From NCBI GenBank assembly GCA_037200525.1, contig JBBCGG010000001.1, positions 273,526-337,525 of the forward strand: a stretch of 64,000 nt of DNA. The letters run 5' to 3'. A program made the position numbers and the translations under genes. This stretch comes from Methylocella sp. (GTDB taxonomy: Bacteria; Pseudomonadota; Alphaproteobacteria; Rhizobiales; Beijerinckiaceae). Shown one piece after another: positions 46,216 to 55,176 of this stretch (position 1 is the stretch's first letter; each line of letters opens with the position of its first letter). The notes under the pieces were generated by a model. That model searched no databases. It had not been told where the DNA came from and saw only the letters and a program-made list of their open reading frames with translations.

Positions 46216-46412
46216 CCGTAACGGTCCCTCTTTTCGAGGGGTAAATGGGAATGTGGTCCGGCGTCCTCGGATGCTTTACGCCGCAGCTGCCCCCGCAACT
46301 GTAAGCGGGTAGTCGCACGCCAAAACGCCACTGGGAGCCGATCGAGGGTCCTGGGAAGGGGGCATGCGACGCCGATCCGCGAGCCAGGAAACCTGCCGTT
46401 CGATCGAGCACA
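46216..46412 (+). promoter_or_regulatory. Cobalamin riboswitch
   Basis: The leader contains the invariant B12-box elements in order: GCCGCAGCTGCCCCCGCAAC near 46279-46298, TGTAAGCGG, CGCCACTGGGAG at 46326, CCTGGGAAGGGGG near 46350, and GAGCCAGGAAACCTGCC at 46381-46397. This aptamer binds adenosylcobalamin and shuts off expression. It lies between a promoter and cobW, so it likely controls cobW-cobN-cobG-cobH-cobI-cobJ. The stretch after it can form a GCCGG/CCGGC stem without a T-run, so control may act on translation. Confidence 0.93.
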
Positions 46413-46539
46413 GGCCGGCGGGGCGCTCCGGCTTATATCGATGCTGAGCGGTTTTCCGCTCGGCGAAGAACGCCGCGTCATCGCGGCGCTCCAGTTAGGC
46501 GCCCGCGCGATGAAACCGCAAAGCGGAATCGGGGGCCTT

Positions 46540-47574
46540 ATGAATTCTCTCGCCAAAATTCCAGCGACCATCATCACCGGCTTTCTCGGGGCCGGGAAGA
46601 CGACCTTGATCCGCCATATTTTGGCGAGCGCCAAGGGGCGGCGGCTGGCGCTGATCATCAACGAATTTGGCGACATTGGCGTTGACGGCGACATATTGAA
46701 AGGCTGCGGCGATCTCGCCTGTCCGGAAGACAATATCATCGAACTCGCCAACGGTTGCATCTGCTGCACCGTCGCCGATGATTTTCTGCCGGCGATCGAA
46801 CGGCTTCTGGCGCTTGAGCCGCCGCCCGAGCATATCATCATCGAGACCTCTGGCCTCGCCTTGCCAAAACCGCTGGTGAAAGCCTTCGACTGGCCGAGCG
46901 TTCGCGCCAAACTGACCGTCGATGGCGTGATCGCCGTCGTCGATGGCGCAGCCGTCTCGGACGGCCGTTTCGCTGACGACCCCTCCAAGCTGGAGGCTCA
47001 GCGCAAAGCTGACCCTTCGATCGAGCATGATAATCCGCTCGAAGAAGTGTTCGAGGACCAATTGCTTTGCGCCGACCTCATCGTTCTGAACAAGTCGGAC
47101 CTTGTAGCGGCAAAGGATCAGGCGCGCATTTCGGCGGACATCAAAGCGCTGGTTCCGCGCGCGGTAAAGGTCATCGCCTCGCATGAAGGGCGAATCGACG
47201 CCTCGATCCTGCTCGGTCTTGGCGCCGCAGCGGAAGACGATGTATCCAACCGCCGCTCGCATCATGACGACGAACCGGAGCATGATCACGATGATTTCGA
47301 AAGCATCATCGTCGAGGTCGGCGCCATCGACGACAGCGCCGCGTTTCTCCGCAAATTGGCCGGCATCGCCGAAGCGCATGACGTGCTGCGAATCAAAGGC
47401 TTTGTCGAGGTGCGCGGCAAGCCGATGCGGCTTCTCGTGCAAGGCGTCGGCGCTAGGCTGCAACAGAGCTTTGACCGGCCGTGGCGGGCGGAGGAGCCGC
47501 GCCGGGGGCGTCTCGTGATCATTGGCGAAAAGGGTCTCGATGCGCCGGCGATCGGAAGCCTTTTGGAGTCCTGA
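46540..47574 (+). CDS. cobW: CobW GTPase (cobalamin locus)
   Basis: 344 residues. G3E GTPase: [19 protein letters not shown] (Walker A), CxCC motif ANGCICCTVADDFL, ETSGLALPKPLVKAFDWP, LNKSDLV. A His/Asp-rich loop RRSHHDDEPEHDHDDFES fits metal handling. It is proposed to deliver cobalt to CobN-S-T. The ATG at 46540 follows GGGGG; in-frame ATG 46510 is an alternative. It ends directly at the cobN start. First gene after the riboswitch. Confidence 0.92.
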   Translation: MNSLAKIPATIITGFLGAGKTTLIRHILASAKGRRLALIINEFGDIGVDGDILKGCGDLACPEDNIIELANGCICCTVADDFLPAIERLLALEPPPEHIIIETSGLALPKPLVKAFDWPSVRAKLTVDGVIAVVDGAAVSDGRFADDPSKLEAQRKADPSIEHDNPLEEVFEDQLLCADLIVLNKSDLVAAKDQARISADIKALVPRAVKVIASHEGRIDASILLGLGAAAEDDVSNRRSHHDDEPEHDHDDFESIIVEVGAIDDSAAFLRKLAGIAEAHDVLRIKGFVEVRGKPMRLLVQGVGARLQQSFDRPWRAEEPRRGRLVIIGEKGLDAPAIGSLLES

Positions 47575-50500
47575 ATGCATCTGCTCCGCACGGAAAGCCG
47601 ATCGCTTGACGAAGCTGATGCCGCCGTCGATCTCGCGCAGACATCGGCCGACCTCGTATTCCTCTCGTTTTCAGACAGCGATCTTGGCGCCGTCGCGGGG
47701 GCGGCGAAACTGCGCGCCAATAGCGCAATGAGCCTTCGGCTGGCCAATATCGGCCAGCTCAAACATCCTTATTCCGTCGATCTCTACATCGAGAAGGTCG
47801 TCGCCAAATCCCGTTTCGTCCTGGTTCGCCTGCTCGGCGGCGTCGATTATTGGCGCTATGGCGTCGATGAATTTTCTCGCGCCGCAAGGGAGCATGGCGT
47901 CATCCTCGCCATCGTCTCCGGCAATGCGATGCAGGATGCGCGTCTTGACGCCGCTTCGAACTTGCCGAGCGCCGACCTCCACGAGATTTTTACGCGGCTC
48001 CAGACGGGCGGCGGCGCAAACATTAAAGCGATTCTCGATTGGATCGAGGAGCGGCTGCATCAGCCGACAGCCTCTATCCCGTGGCGGTCGCCGCAAGCGA
48101 TTGCTGCTGCGGGAAGCTTCGAAGTCGGGCGCCGCGCGCCGCCCGAAGCCAAGGGCCAGGCGCTGATCGTTTTCTACCGATCCTATCTGCTCGCCGACGA
48201 TACGGCCCCGATTCTAGCCCTAGTGGACGCGCTTGCCTCGCGCGGCATTGGCGCGCGTTCGATCTTCGTGACGAGCCTCAAAGACCAACAAGCGATCAGC
48301 TTTATTCGCGGCGAAATCAAGCGCGAGAAGCCCGACGTGGTCTTGAATGCGACCGCTTTTTCGAGCCGCCTCGATGACGAGCAAAGCGTGCTGGATTGCG
48401 CCGACGCGCCGGTCCTCCAAGTGATTTTTTCCAGCGCCGCGCAAGCGCAATGGGAGGCAGATCCACGCGGCCTCGGCGCCGCCGATCTCGCGATGAACGT
48501 CGTGCTGCCGGAAATGGACGGCCGTTTGATCACCCGCGCCATCGCCGTCAAGATGGACGCCGGTCGTCATTCCGATCTCGAATTCACGCCGCTCATTCAT
48601 GCGGCTCTCCCTTCCCGCATCAACTTTGTCGCCGATCTCGCGAGCACCTGGGTGCGCTTGCGCAAAACTTCACCTTCGCAACGCAGGATTGCTTGCATCC
48701 TTTCAGACTATCCCGGCAAAGCGGGGCGCGGAGGCTACGCCGTTGGCCTCGACACAGCCAAAAGCGTCGCCTCGATCGCCGCGCTGTTAGGCGGCGCTGG
48801 TTACGCCATGGGGGCTTTGCCGGACGCTGTTCATCTCATGCGCGCGCTCGAGACGAACGGCGGGAGTGAGCAATTGAGTCTTGCCGATTACAAAGAAGCG
48901 CTGCAAACAATGCCGCGGTCCTTTGTCGAAACGCTTTATGCGCAGTGGGGCGAGCCTGAGATGGACGCCGCCGCGCATTCGGGCGTCTTCTCATTCTCGG
49001 TTTTACGCGCCGAAAACTTTCTCGTCGCGCTGCAGCCGGATCGCGGATCGAACGCGGATCGTAAGGCGCAGTATCATAACTCCGCTCTGGCGCCGCGCCA
49101 TTCCTATGTCGCATTCTATCTGTGGCTGCGCCATCGCGCGAAGATCGACGCCATGATTCATTGCGGTACGCATGGCACGCTCGAATGGCTACCGGGCAAG
49201 GCAGCGGCGCTCACGGAGCATTGCGCGCCGGAAGTTGTGCTTGGCTCAACGCCCGTCATCTATCCATTCATCGTCAACAATCCGGGCGAGGCGGCGCAGG
49301 CCAAGCGTCGCATCTGCGCGCTGACCATCGGCCATCTGACGCCGCCTTTGATGCAGGCCGGGAGTCACGGCGCGGCGCAAGAAATCGAAGCCCTCCTCGA
49401 TGAATATGCGAGCGCGGAAACGCTCGATCCCCGACGCGCGCGGTTGCTGGCGCAAGCGATTTTGGATCGGGCCAAAGATACCGGACTGGCGCAAGACTGC
49501 GGGCTGAGCGATGAAGCCGACCCAATCGTCGCCTTGCAGCGCCTCGACGCGTGGCTTTGCGATCTGAAAGACATGCGGATCGGCGATGGCCTGCATGTCT
49601 TTGGCCAGTCGTCGGGCGGCGCTTTGCGCGATGCTGCGATGGTCAGTCTGCTGCCTGCCGGCGGCGAGGAGCGCGTTGACGCGGAGGCGTCGGAGCGCAT
49701 CGCGGCGCTTATCGACGGCTGCGGCGACATGGAAAGCAGGGGCCTGCTCGCGGCCCTTGATGGCCGCTTCGTCGCGCCAGGGCCCGGCGGAGCGCCGTCG
49801 CGCGGACGCGTTGACGTGCTTCCCACGGGACGCAATCTCTATGGGGTCGATCCGCGCGCGGTTCCGACCCGCACCGCATGGGAGATCGGCCAACGCGCCG
49901 CTCGCGAAGTCCTAGACCGCTTTGCGCAGGATCATGGCGAATGGCCGAAGCGGATCGTCATGGACCTTTGGGCGAGCGCGACCATGCGTACGGGCGGGGA
50001 TGATCTGGCTCAAGCGTTTGCGCTGCTGGGCGTCAAGCCGATCTGGGATCACGCCTCATCGCGCGTCACGGGATTTGAGATCATTTCTCCAGCCCGGCTC
50101 GAGCGGCCCCGCGTGGACGTGACGTTGCGCATTTCGGGACTGTTCCGCGATGTCTTCCCGACGCAGATCGCTTTGTTCGATCAGGCGGTGAGCGCAGTCA
50201 GCCAGTGCGACGAGGACGAGGAGTTCAATCCCTTGGCGGCTGCGCGGCGAGGAACGGGCGAAGCCCCGTTGCGCATCTTCGGCGCCGCGCCCTCGACCTA
50301 TGGCCTTGGCCTGTCGCGCGCTATCGATGCGGAGTCCGCGCCATCGCGCGAAAAACTCGGCCGGCTCTACCTTGATGCGACTTCGCACGCCTATGGCGGA
50401 GCGCAAGGGGAGGGCGTCGCAACGCCTGCTTTCGTCGATCGGGTTGCAAGCGCCGACGCCATGATTCATGTTCAGGATCAGGACGAGCAGGACCTGCTCG

Positions 50501-50970
50501 ACTCCGACGCCATCGTCGATCATGAAGGAGGCTTTGCCGCCGCCGCGCAAATGCTCGGCAATAATGCTCCGGTCTATCATGTCGAAACCGCTCGGCCCGG
50601 CGCGATAAAAGTCCGCACGCTGCCGGAGGAAGTCGCTCGCATTGTGCGCGGCAGAGCGAGCAACCCGCGCTGGATCGCGGGGCAGATGCGGCATGGCCAT
50701 CGCGGCGGCGCGGAAATCGCCGAGACCATCGATCATCTCTTCGCTTTGGCGGTGTTGACCGACGCAGTCGCCAGCCGGCATTTCGAACTCATTTTTGAGG
50801 CGACCTGCGGCGCTCCCGACGTGCGCGAATTTCTTATCAAGGCTAACCCAAAAGCGGCCCTCTCCATCGTCGCGCGTTTTGAAGATGCGCAACGCCGGGG
50901 CTTTTGGCACAGCAGGCGCAACTCAAGCCTTGATTGCCTCGCATCGATGCGGGAAAGTCTCACATGTTGA
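47575..50970 (+). CDS. cobN: Aerobic cobaltochelatase subunit CobN
   Basis: 1131 residues. Large subunit of the ATP-dependent chelatase inserting Co2+ into hydrogenobyrinic acid diamide, homologous to magnesium chelatase ChlH. Marks: RLLGGVDYWRYGVDEF, DYPGKAGRGGYAVGLDTAKS, IDAMIHCGTHGTLEWLPGKAAAL, PVIYPFIVNNPGEAAQAKRR and ATSHAYGGAQGE. The CobS and CobT partners are not in the window. The start follows the cobW stop without gap; its stop overlaps cobG by 7 nt. Confidence 0.96.
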   Translation: MHLLRTESRSLDEADAAVDLAQTSADLVFLSFSDSDLGAVAGAAKLRANSAMSLRLANIGQLKHPYSVDLYIEKVVAKSRFVLVRLLGGVDYWRYGVDEFSRAAREHGVILAIVSGNAMQDARLDAASNLPSADLHEIFTRLQTGGGANIKAILDWIEERLHQPTASIPWRSPQAIAAAGSFEVGRRAPPEAKGQALIVFYRSYLLADDTAPILALVDALASRGIGARSIFVTSLKDQQAISFIRGEIKREKPDVVLNATAFSSRLDDEQSVLDCADAPVLQVIFSSAAQAQWEADPRGLGAADLAMNVVLPEMDGRLITRAIAVKMDAGRHSDLEFTPLIHAALPSRINFVADLASTWVRLRKTSPSQRRIACILSDYPGKAGRGGYAVGLDTAKSVASIAALLGGAGYAMGALPDAVHLMRALETNGGSEQLSLADYKEALQTMPRSFVETLYAQWGEPEMDAAAHSGVFSFSVLRAENFLVALQPDRGSNADRKAQYHNSALAPRHSYVAFYLWLRHRAKIDAMIHCGTHGTLEWLPGKAAALTEHCAPEVVLGSTPVIYPFIVNNPGEAAQAKRRICALTIGHLTPPLMQAGSHGAAQEIEALLDEYASAETLDPRRARLLAQAILDRAKDTGLAQDCGLSDEADPIVALQRLDAWLCDLKDMRIGDGLHVFGQSSGGALRDAAMVSLLPAGGEERVDAEASERIAALIDGCGDMESRGLLAALDGRFVAPGPGGAPSRGRVDVLPTGRNLYGVDPRAVPTRTAWEIGQRAAREVLDRFAQDHGEWPKRIVMDLWASATMRTGGDDLAQAFALLGVKPIWDHASSRVTGFEIISPARLERPRVDVTLRISGLFRDVFPTQIALFDQAVSAVSQCDEDEEFNPLAAARRGTGEAPLRIFGAAPSTYGLGLSRAIDAESAPSREKLGRLYLDATSHAYGGAQGEGVATPAFVDRVASADAMIHVQDQDEQDLLDSDAIVDHEGGFAAAAQMLGNNAPVYHVETARPGAIKVRTLPEEVARIVRGRASNPRWIAGQMRHGHRGGAEIAETIDHLFALAVLTDAVASRHFELIFEATCGAPDVREFLIKANPKAALSIVARFEDAQRRGFWHSRRNSSLDCLASMRESLTC

Positions 50971-52274
50971 CGCGCGAACAATTGCGGAGGGGGCGCTGCC
51001 CCGGCGCGCTTTCGCCCATGCAGGCGCAAGATGGACTGCTCGTGCGCTTGCGCATCAGCGGCGGGACTGTCGCCGCCTCAACGATGCGCCGCCTCGCCGA
51101 AGCCGGGCGGGAATATGGCAATGGATTGTTCGACCTTTCCTCGCGCGGCAATCTGCAATTGCGCGGATTAACGGACAAAACCTTGCCCTCTCTCATCGGG
51201 ACGCTCGCAGATCTCGGCCTGATCGACGACGAACCCGCAGCGGAAGCCGTGCGCAATGTTTTGACCAGCCCGCTCGCGGGTTTTGGCGCGGCGATCGATG
51301 TCGCGCCAATCGGCAACGCGCTTGAAGCCGCGCTCGTTCGCGCCAGGGATTTGCATGATCTTCCCGGCAAATTCTGCTTTCTGATCGATGATGGCGGTCC
51401 TTTTTCCCTGGCTTTAATTCCCGCCGATGTAAGATTTCTCCTTCGACCAAACTGTGACGATTTCATCGTCTCAATCGGCGGCGACGCAAGCGACGCAATT
51501 GATCTTGGCGCATGCGACTCCGGCATGATCGTGGATATCGCCTTGCGCTTGGCCCGCACGTTTCGAGACCTCAGCGCGTCAATGTCCGAACCGCCGCGCA
51601 GAATGCGCGAGCTTGTCTCTCGTTGCGGCCCGCTGGCGATCGCCAATGCGACAGGCCTCTCTTTGGCCCCGGCGGGGAGGCGCAAGGTCCAGGACGAGCT
51701 CTCCGCCGTCGGGCTGTTGGATATTGGCGCAGGGATCTCCGGCTTTGGCGCAGGCGCAGCATTTGGCCGCCTCACCGCAACGATGCTCGATGCGGCGGCG
51801 GACGCTGCGGAGATTTTTGGCCTCGGCGAAATCAGGCTGACGCCCTGGCGCGCGCTCATCGCGCCGCACATCGATGCGCGGCGCTGCGAGGCTTTGCGCC
51901 AGCATTTCGCAGCGGCGGGCTTCATCATTGATAGCGAAGACCCGAGGCTTGCAGTCGCCGCCTGCGGCGGCGCGCCGGCCTGCGCGCGCGGAACGACGGA
52001 CTCCCACTCGGACGCATTGGCTCTGGCCTCAATCGCCCGGCGTCTGCAGAGAAGCGGCGTCGCACTGCATGTGTCGGGGTGCTGCAAAGGCTGCGCCAAG
52101 CCAAGCGCGACGCCATACACGCTCGTCGCCAACGCGGGCCTCTACGATCTTGCCTTCAACGCGACGACCCACGATCCCAGCCTCACCCAAGGCCTCACTC
52201 TGGCGGCCGCCCGCGACATGTTGGGCGCGGCTGCAGGGCGGGCCGAAGACAACGCAAAACGCGACATCTCATGA
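50964..52274 (+). CDS. cobG: Precorrin-3B synthase CobG
   Basis: 436 residues. Nitrite/sulfite reductase-like fold with ferredoxin-like repeats (GRCPGALSPMQAQDGLLVRLRISGG, NGLFDLSSRGNLQLRGL). The 4Fe-4S cysteines are in AACGGAPACARG and SGCCKGCAKPS. It uses O2 to hydroxylate precorrin-3A, marking the aerobic route; no CobZ-like gene is seen. The ATG at 50964 overlaps the cobN end. Its stop overlaps the cobH ATG (ATGA). Confidence 0.9.
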   Translation: MLTREQLRRGRCPGALSPMQAQDGLLVRLRISGGTVAASTMRRLAEAGREYGNGLFDLSSRGNLQLRGLTDKTLPSLIGTLADLGLIDDEPAAEAVRNVLTSPLAGFGAAIDVAPIGNALEAALVRARDLHDLPGKFCFLIDDGGPFSLALIPADVRFLLRPNCDDFIVSIGGDASDAIDLGACDSGMIVDIALRLARTFRDLSASMSEPPRRMRELVSRCGPLAIANATGLSLAPAGRRKVQDELSAVGLLDIGAGISGFGAGAAFGRLTATMLDAAADAAEIFGLGEIRLTPWRALIAPHIDARRCEALRQHFAAAGFIIDSEDPRLAVAACGGAPACARGTTDSHSDALALASIARRLQRSGVALHVSGCCKGCAKPSATPYTLVANAGLYDLAFNATTHDPSLTQGLTLAAARDMLGAAAGRAEDNAKRDIS

Positions 52275-52921
52275 ACGCCAAGCAAGAACAATCGAGCCGC
52301 TTTGATTACATTCGCGATGGAGCGGAAATCTACCGCCGCTCTTTTGCGACGATACGCGCTGAGGCTGATCTCAAACGATTCACCAAGGCTGAAGAGAGCG
52401 TCGCGGTGCGCATCATCCACGCCTGCGGCATGGTTGAGGTCGCCGCCGATCTTGCTTTCTCTCCCGAGGTTGTCTTGCAAGCGCGGCGCGCACTGCAATC
52501 CGGCGCGCCGATCTTGTGCGATTCCAAAATGGTCGCGCAGGGCGTGACGAAAGCGCGGCTTCCGAAAAATAATGACGTAGTGTGCACGCTGGGTGACCCC
52601 GCGACCGCAAAGCTCGCGGCGCGGATCGGCAATACGCGCAGCGCGGCGGCGCTCGAACTCTGGCGCGACCGGCTTGATGGCGCGATCGTCGCCATCGGCA
52701 ACGCCCCCACCGCCTTGTTCCATTTGCTCGACATGCTTGATCATGGCGCAGCGCGCCCCGCCTGCATTATCGGAATGCCGGTCGGCTTTGTCGGCGCCGC
52801 CGAATCGAAGGAGGCACTGATCCTCTCATCGCCCGCGCCTTTTATCGCCGTGCGCGGACGCAAGGGCGGCAGCGCGATGGCCGCGGCGACGCTCAATGCG
52901 CTTGCGAGCGAAACCGAATGA
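52271..52921 (+). CDS. cobH: Precorrin-8X methylmutase
   Basis: 216 residues. Marks: YIRDGAEIYRRSFATIRAEADL, RIIHACGMVEVA with the catalytic histidine, ILCDSKMVAQGVTKARLP, GNAPTALFHLLDML and IGMPVGFVGAAESKEAL. It moves the C11 methyl to C12 to give hydrogenobyrinic acid. Four-nt overlaps on both sides imply coupled translation. Confidence 0.96.
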   Translation: MNAKQEQSSRFDYIRDGAEIYRRSFATIRAEADLKRFTKAEESVAVRIIHACGMVEVAADLAFSPEVVLQARRALQSGAPILCDSKMVAQGVTKARLPKNNDVVCTLGDPATAKLAARIGNTRSAAALELWRDRLDGAIVAIGNAPTALFHLLDMLDHGAARPACIIGMPVGFVGAAESKEALILSSPAPFIAVRGRKGGSAMAAATLNALASETE

Positions 52922-53661
52922 GCGCCCAGCCGCAACGCGAGGGCCGTCTCTATGGCGTCGGGCTCGGGCCGGGCGATCCCGATCTATTGACCATCAAGGC
53001 GACGAAGATTCTCGGATCCGCCCCGGTCGTCGCTTTTTTCGCAAAGAAAGGCAGGCGCGGAAGGGCACGCGCGATCGTCGATCGCTGGCTTCCGCGACAT
53101 TGCATCGAACTGCCGCTGCTCTATCCTCTGACGACGGAAGCGCATTTCTCCAGTCCGGTCTATATCGAGGAGCTGCGCGCCTTCTATAGCGATGCAACGC
53201 AAGCGATAGCCGAACATCTCATCGCGGGGAGGGACGTCGCCCTCATTTGCGAAGGCGATCCTTTGTTCTACGGTTCATTCATGCATCTTTATGTGCGGCT
53301 GAAAGATCGTTTCGACATCGAGGTCGTTCCTGGCGTCACGGGCATGTCGGGGTGCTGGAGCGCGGCAAAAACGCCGATCAGCTGGGGCGATGACGTCTTC
53401 AGCGTTCTACCCGGAACACTGGATCAACCAACGCTCGTGCGCCATCTCGAGTCGAGCGACGCCGCAATCATCATCAAGCTCGGCGCCAACCTCGGCAAAG
53501 TCCGCGCCGCGATCATGCAAGCGGGGCGCGAAAAATCCGCGATCTACGTTGAGCATGGCACGCAACAAGCCGAGAAAATATTGACCCTCGATGACAAGAC
53601 CGACGACGTCGCGCCTTATTTTTCGATGATCCTCATTCCTGGCCAAGGCAGGCGGCCATGA
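52918..53661 (+). CDS. cobI: Precorrin-2 C20-methyltransferase
   Basis: 247 residues. SAM-dependent tetrapyrrole methylase: GRLYGVGLGPGDPDLLTIKA, DVALICEGDPLFYGSFMHLYVRL and VVPGVTGMSGCWSAAKTPISWGDD are the family blocks. Methylates C20 of the corrin precursor. ATG overlaps the cobH stop by 4 nt. Confidence 0.95.
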   Translation: MSAQPQREGRLYGVGLGPGDPDLLTIKATKILGSAPVVAFFAKKGRRGRARAIVDRWLPRHCIELPLLYPLTTEAHFSSPVYIEELRAFYSDATQAIAEHLIAGRDVALICEGDPLFYGSFMHLYVRLKDRFDIEVVPGVTGMSGCWSAAKTPISWGDDVFSVLPGTLDQPTLVRHLESSDAAIIIKLGANLGKVRAAIMQAGREKSAIYVEHGTQQAEKILTLDDKTDDVAPYFSMILIPGQGRRP

Positions 53662-54422
53662 GCGCGGGCAGCCTGCGGATCGTCGGACTGGGTCCAGGCT
53701 TTGAAGGCTGGATCACGCCCGAAGTTTTGAGCCTCCTCACTGACGCCACCGATCTCGTCGGTTATGCGCCTTATCTCGATAGACTTCCGATTCAGGCCGC
53801 CCAGACTCGGCACGGCAGCGACAACAGGGTCGAGCTGAAGCGCGCCGAACACGCATTGCGCCTCGCGCAGCAAGGCCGCCGCGTCGCTGTCGTCTCAGGC
53901 GGCGATCCGGGCGTCTTCGCGATGGCCGCAGCGGTGTTCGAGGCGATTGATCTTGGCGAACCCGCGTGGCGCGAAATCGATGTTGCCGTGTGCCCGGGCA
54001 TATCCGCGATGCAAGCGGCGGCGGCGCGGATCGGCGCGCCCCTGGGCCATGATTTCTGCGCGATTTCCTTATCTGACAATCTCAAACCTTGGGCGCTTGT
54101 CGAGCGCAGACTTCTGGCGGCGGCGCAGGGAGATTTCGTCATCGCTCTCTACAATCCAGCCTCAAAAACACGGCCTGATCAGATCCATGCAGGCTTTTCT
54201 TTGCTGCGCCAACATAAGGCTAGCGCGACGCCGGTGGTCTTCGCCCGCGCTATCGGGCGGCCAGATGAACAAATCACCATCACGACGCTCGAGGCGGCGG
54301 ACCCCGCGCTCGCCGATATGAGCACGCTCGTCATCATTGGATCGAGCGCGACGAGAATTATCACGCGCGGCGCCGCGCAGCCCTTCATCTATACGCCGCG
54401 CAGCGCGGAGATCGCTCCATGA
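53658..54422 (+). CDS. cobJ: Precorrin-3B C17-methyltransferase
   Basis: 254 residues. Marks: LRIVGLGPGFEGWITPEV, DLVGYAPYLDRLP, AVVSGGDPGVFAMAAAVFEA, CPGISAMQAAAARIGAPLGHDFCAISLSD and ALYNPASKTR. It carries out the ring-contraction step. Overlaps cobI by 4 nt; its 3' end overlaps the opposite-strand cobK by 34 nt. Last gene of the riboswitch-led run. Confidence 0.95.
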   Translation: MSAGSLRIVGLGPGFEGWITPEVLSLLTDATDLVGYAPYLDRLPIQAAQTRHGSDNRVELKRAEHALRLAQQGRRVAVVSGGDPGVFAMAAAVFEAIDLGEPAWREIDVAVCPGISAMQAAAARIGAPLGHDFCAISLSDNLKPWALVERRLLAAAQGDFVIALYNPASKTRPDQIHAGFSLLRQHKASATPVVFARAIGRPDEQITITTLEAADPALADMSTLVIIGSSATRIITRGAAQPFIYTPRSAEIAP

Positions 54423-55147
54423 CGCAGGATGAAGGTAATGACATCCGTCGGATCATGCACGGCCTGCGCCCCAATCGGGGGTCGCTCGATCATGATTACA
54501 GGCACGCCAAGCCGACGCGCGGCGAGAATTTTGCCGAACACCGCCGCTGCGCCGCTGTTCTTGGCGACGATGACGTCGATTTTTTCCGCGCGCAAAAGAT
54601 GCTCCTCAGCTTCAACGGCGAAAGGTCCTCTCGCGGCGATCATGCGATGATGCGGCAGGTTCAGCGGCGCCGCGCTGGGATCGATGCTGCGAATGAGATA
54701 GAAGTGTTGCGGCGCAGCCTCGAAAGCCTGCAATTGCAGACGCCCTACGGTGAGAAACACACGCTTTGGCTCGCACCCCAACGCCGCGACAGCGCTCTCC
54801 ATATCGGATGCCTCGATCCAATCATCGCCCGCCTCGCGCGTCCACGCAGGGCGCGACAATGTAATGAGCGGAATATTGGTCTTGCCTGCGGCGATCGATG
54901 CGTTGCGCGAGATTCGATCAGCGAAGGGATGCGTGGCGTCGACGAGAATATCGATGCGCTCCGCCTTGAGATAGGCGGCAAGTCCATCGGGCCCGCCAAA
55001 GCCTCCGATGCGGAACGAGATCGGCGGCGCGACCGGCGCCACCGTGCGGCCCGCAAACGACAGCATGGCCTGAATATCGCGACGCCCGGCGAGCAAGACC
55101 GCCAGCTCGCTTGCCTGCGATGTTCCGCCGAGCACGAGAACCCGCAT
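54389..55147 (-). CDS. cobK: Precorrin-6A reductase
   Basis: 252 residues. Marks: MRVLVLGGTSQASELAVLLA, ILVDATHPFADRISRNA, LSRPAWTREAGDDWIEA, VFLTVGRLQLQAF and IVAKNSGAAAVFGKILAARRLGVPVIMIERP. NADPH-dependent reduction in the corrin pathway. It alone is on the minus strand inside the locus, overlapping cobJ tail to tail and starting 29 nt from the cobL start. Confidence 0.95.
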   Translation of the reverse strand: MRVLVLGGTSQASELAVLLAGRRDIQAMLSFAGRTVAPVAPPISFRIGGFGGPDGLAAYLKAERIDILVDATHPFADRISRNASIAAGKTNIPLITLSRPAWTREAGDDWIEASDMESAVAALGCEPKRVFLTVGRLQLQAFEAAPQHFYLIRSIDPSAAPLNLPHHRMIAARGPFAVEAEEHLLRAEKIDVIVAKNSGAAAVFGKILAARRLGVPVIMIERPPIGAQAVHDPTDVITFILRHGAISALRGV

Positions 55148-55176
55148 CGCGTCCCCTTTAAATTTGCGCCTCGCCC

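Noticed and set aside
46413-46440. Intrinsic terminator as expression platform of the B12 riboswitch
   Set aside because: The GCCGG/CCGGC stem is not followed by a T-run, so a transcription terminator cannot be claimed.
46495-47580. 361-codon minus-strand frame opposite cobW
   Set aside because: Antisense shadow of cobW; no recognisable motif or ribosome site.
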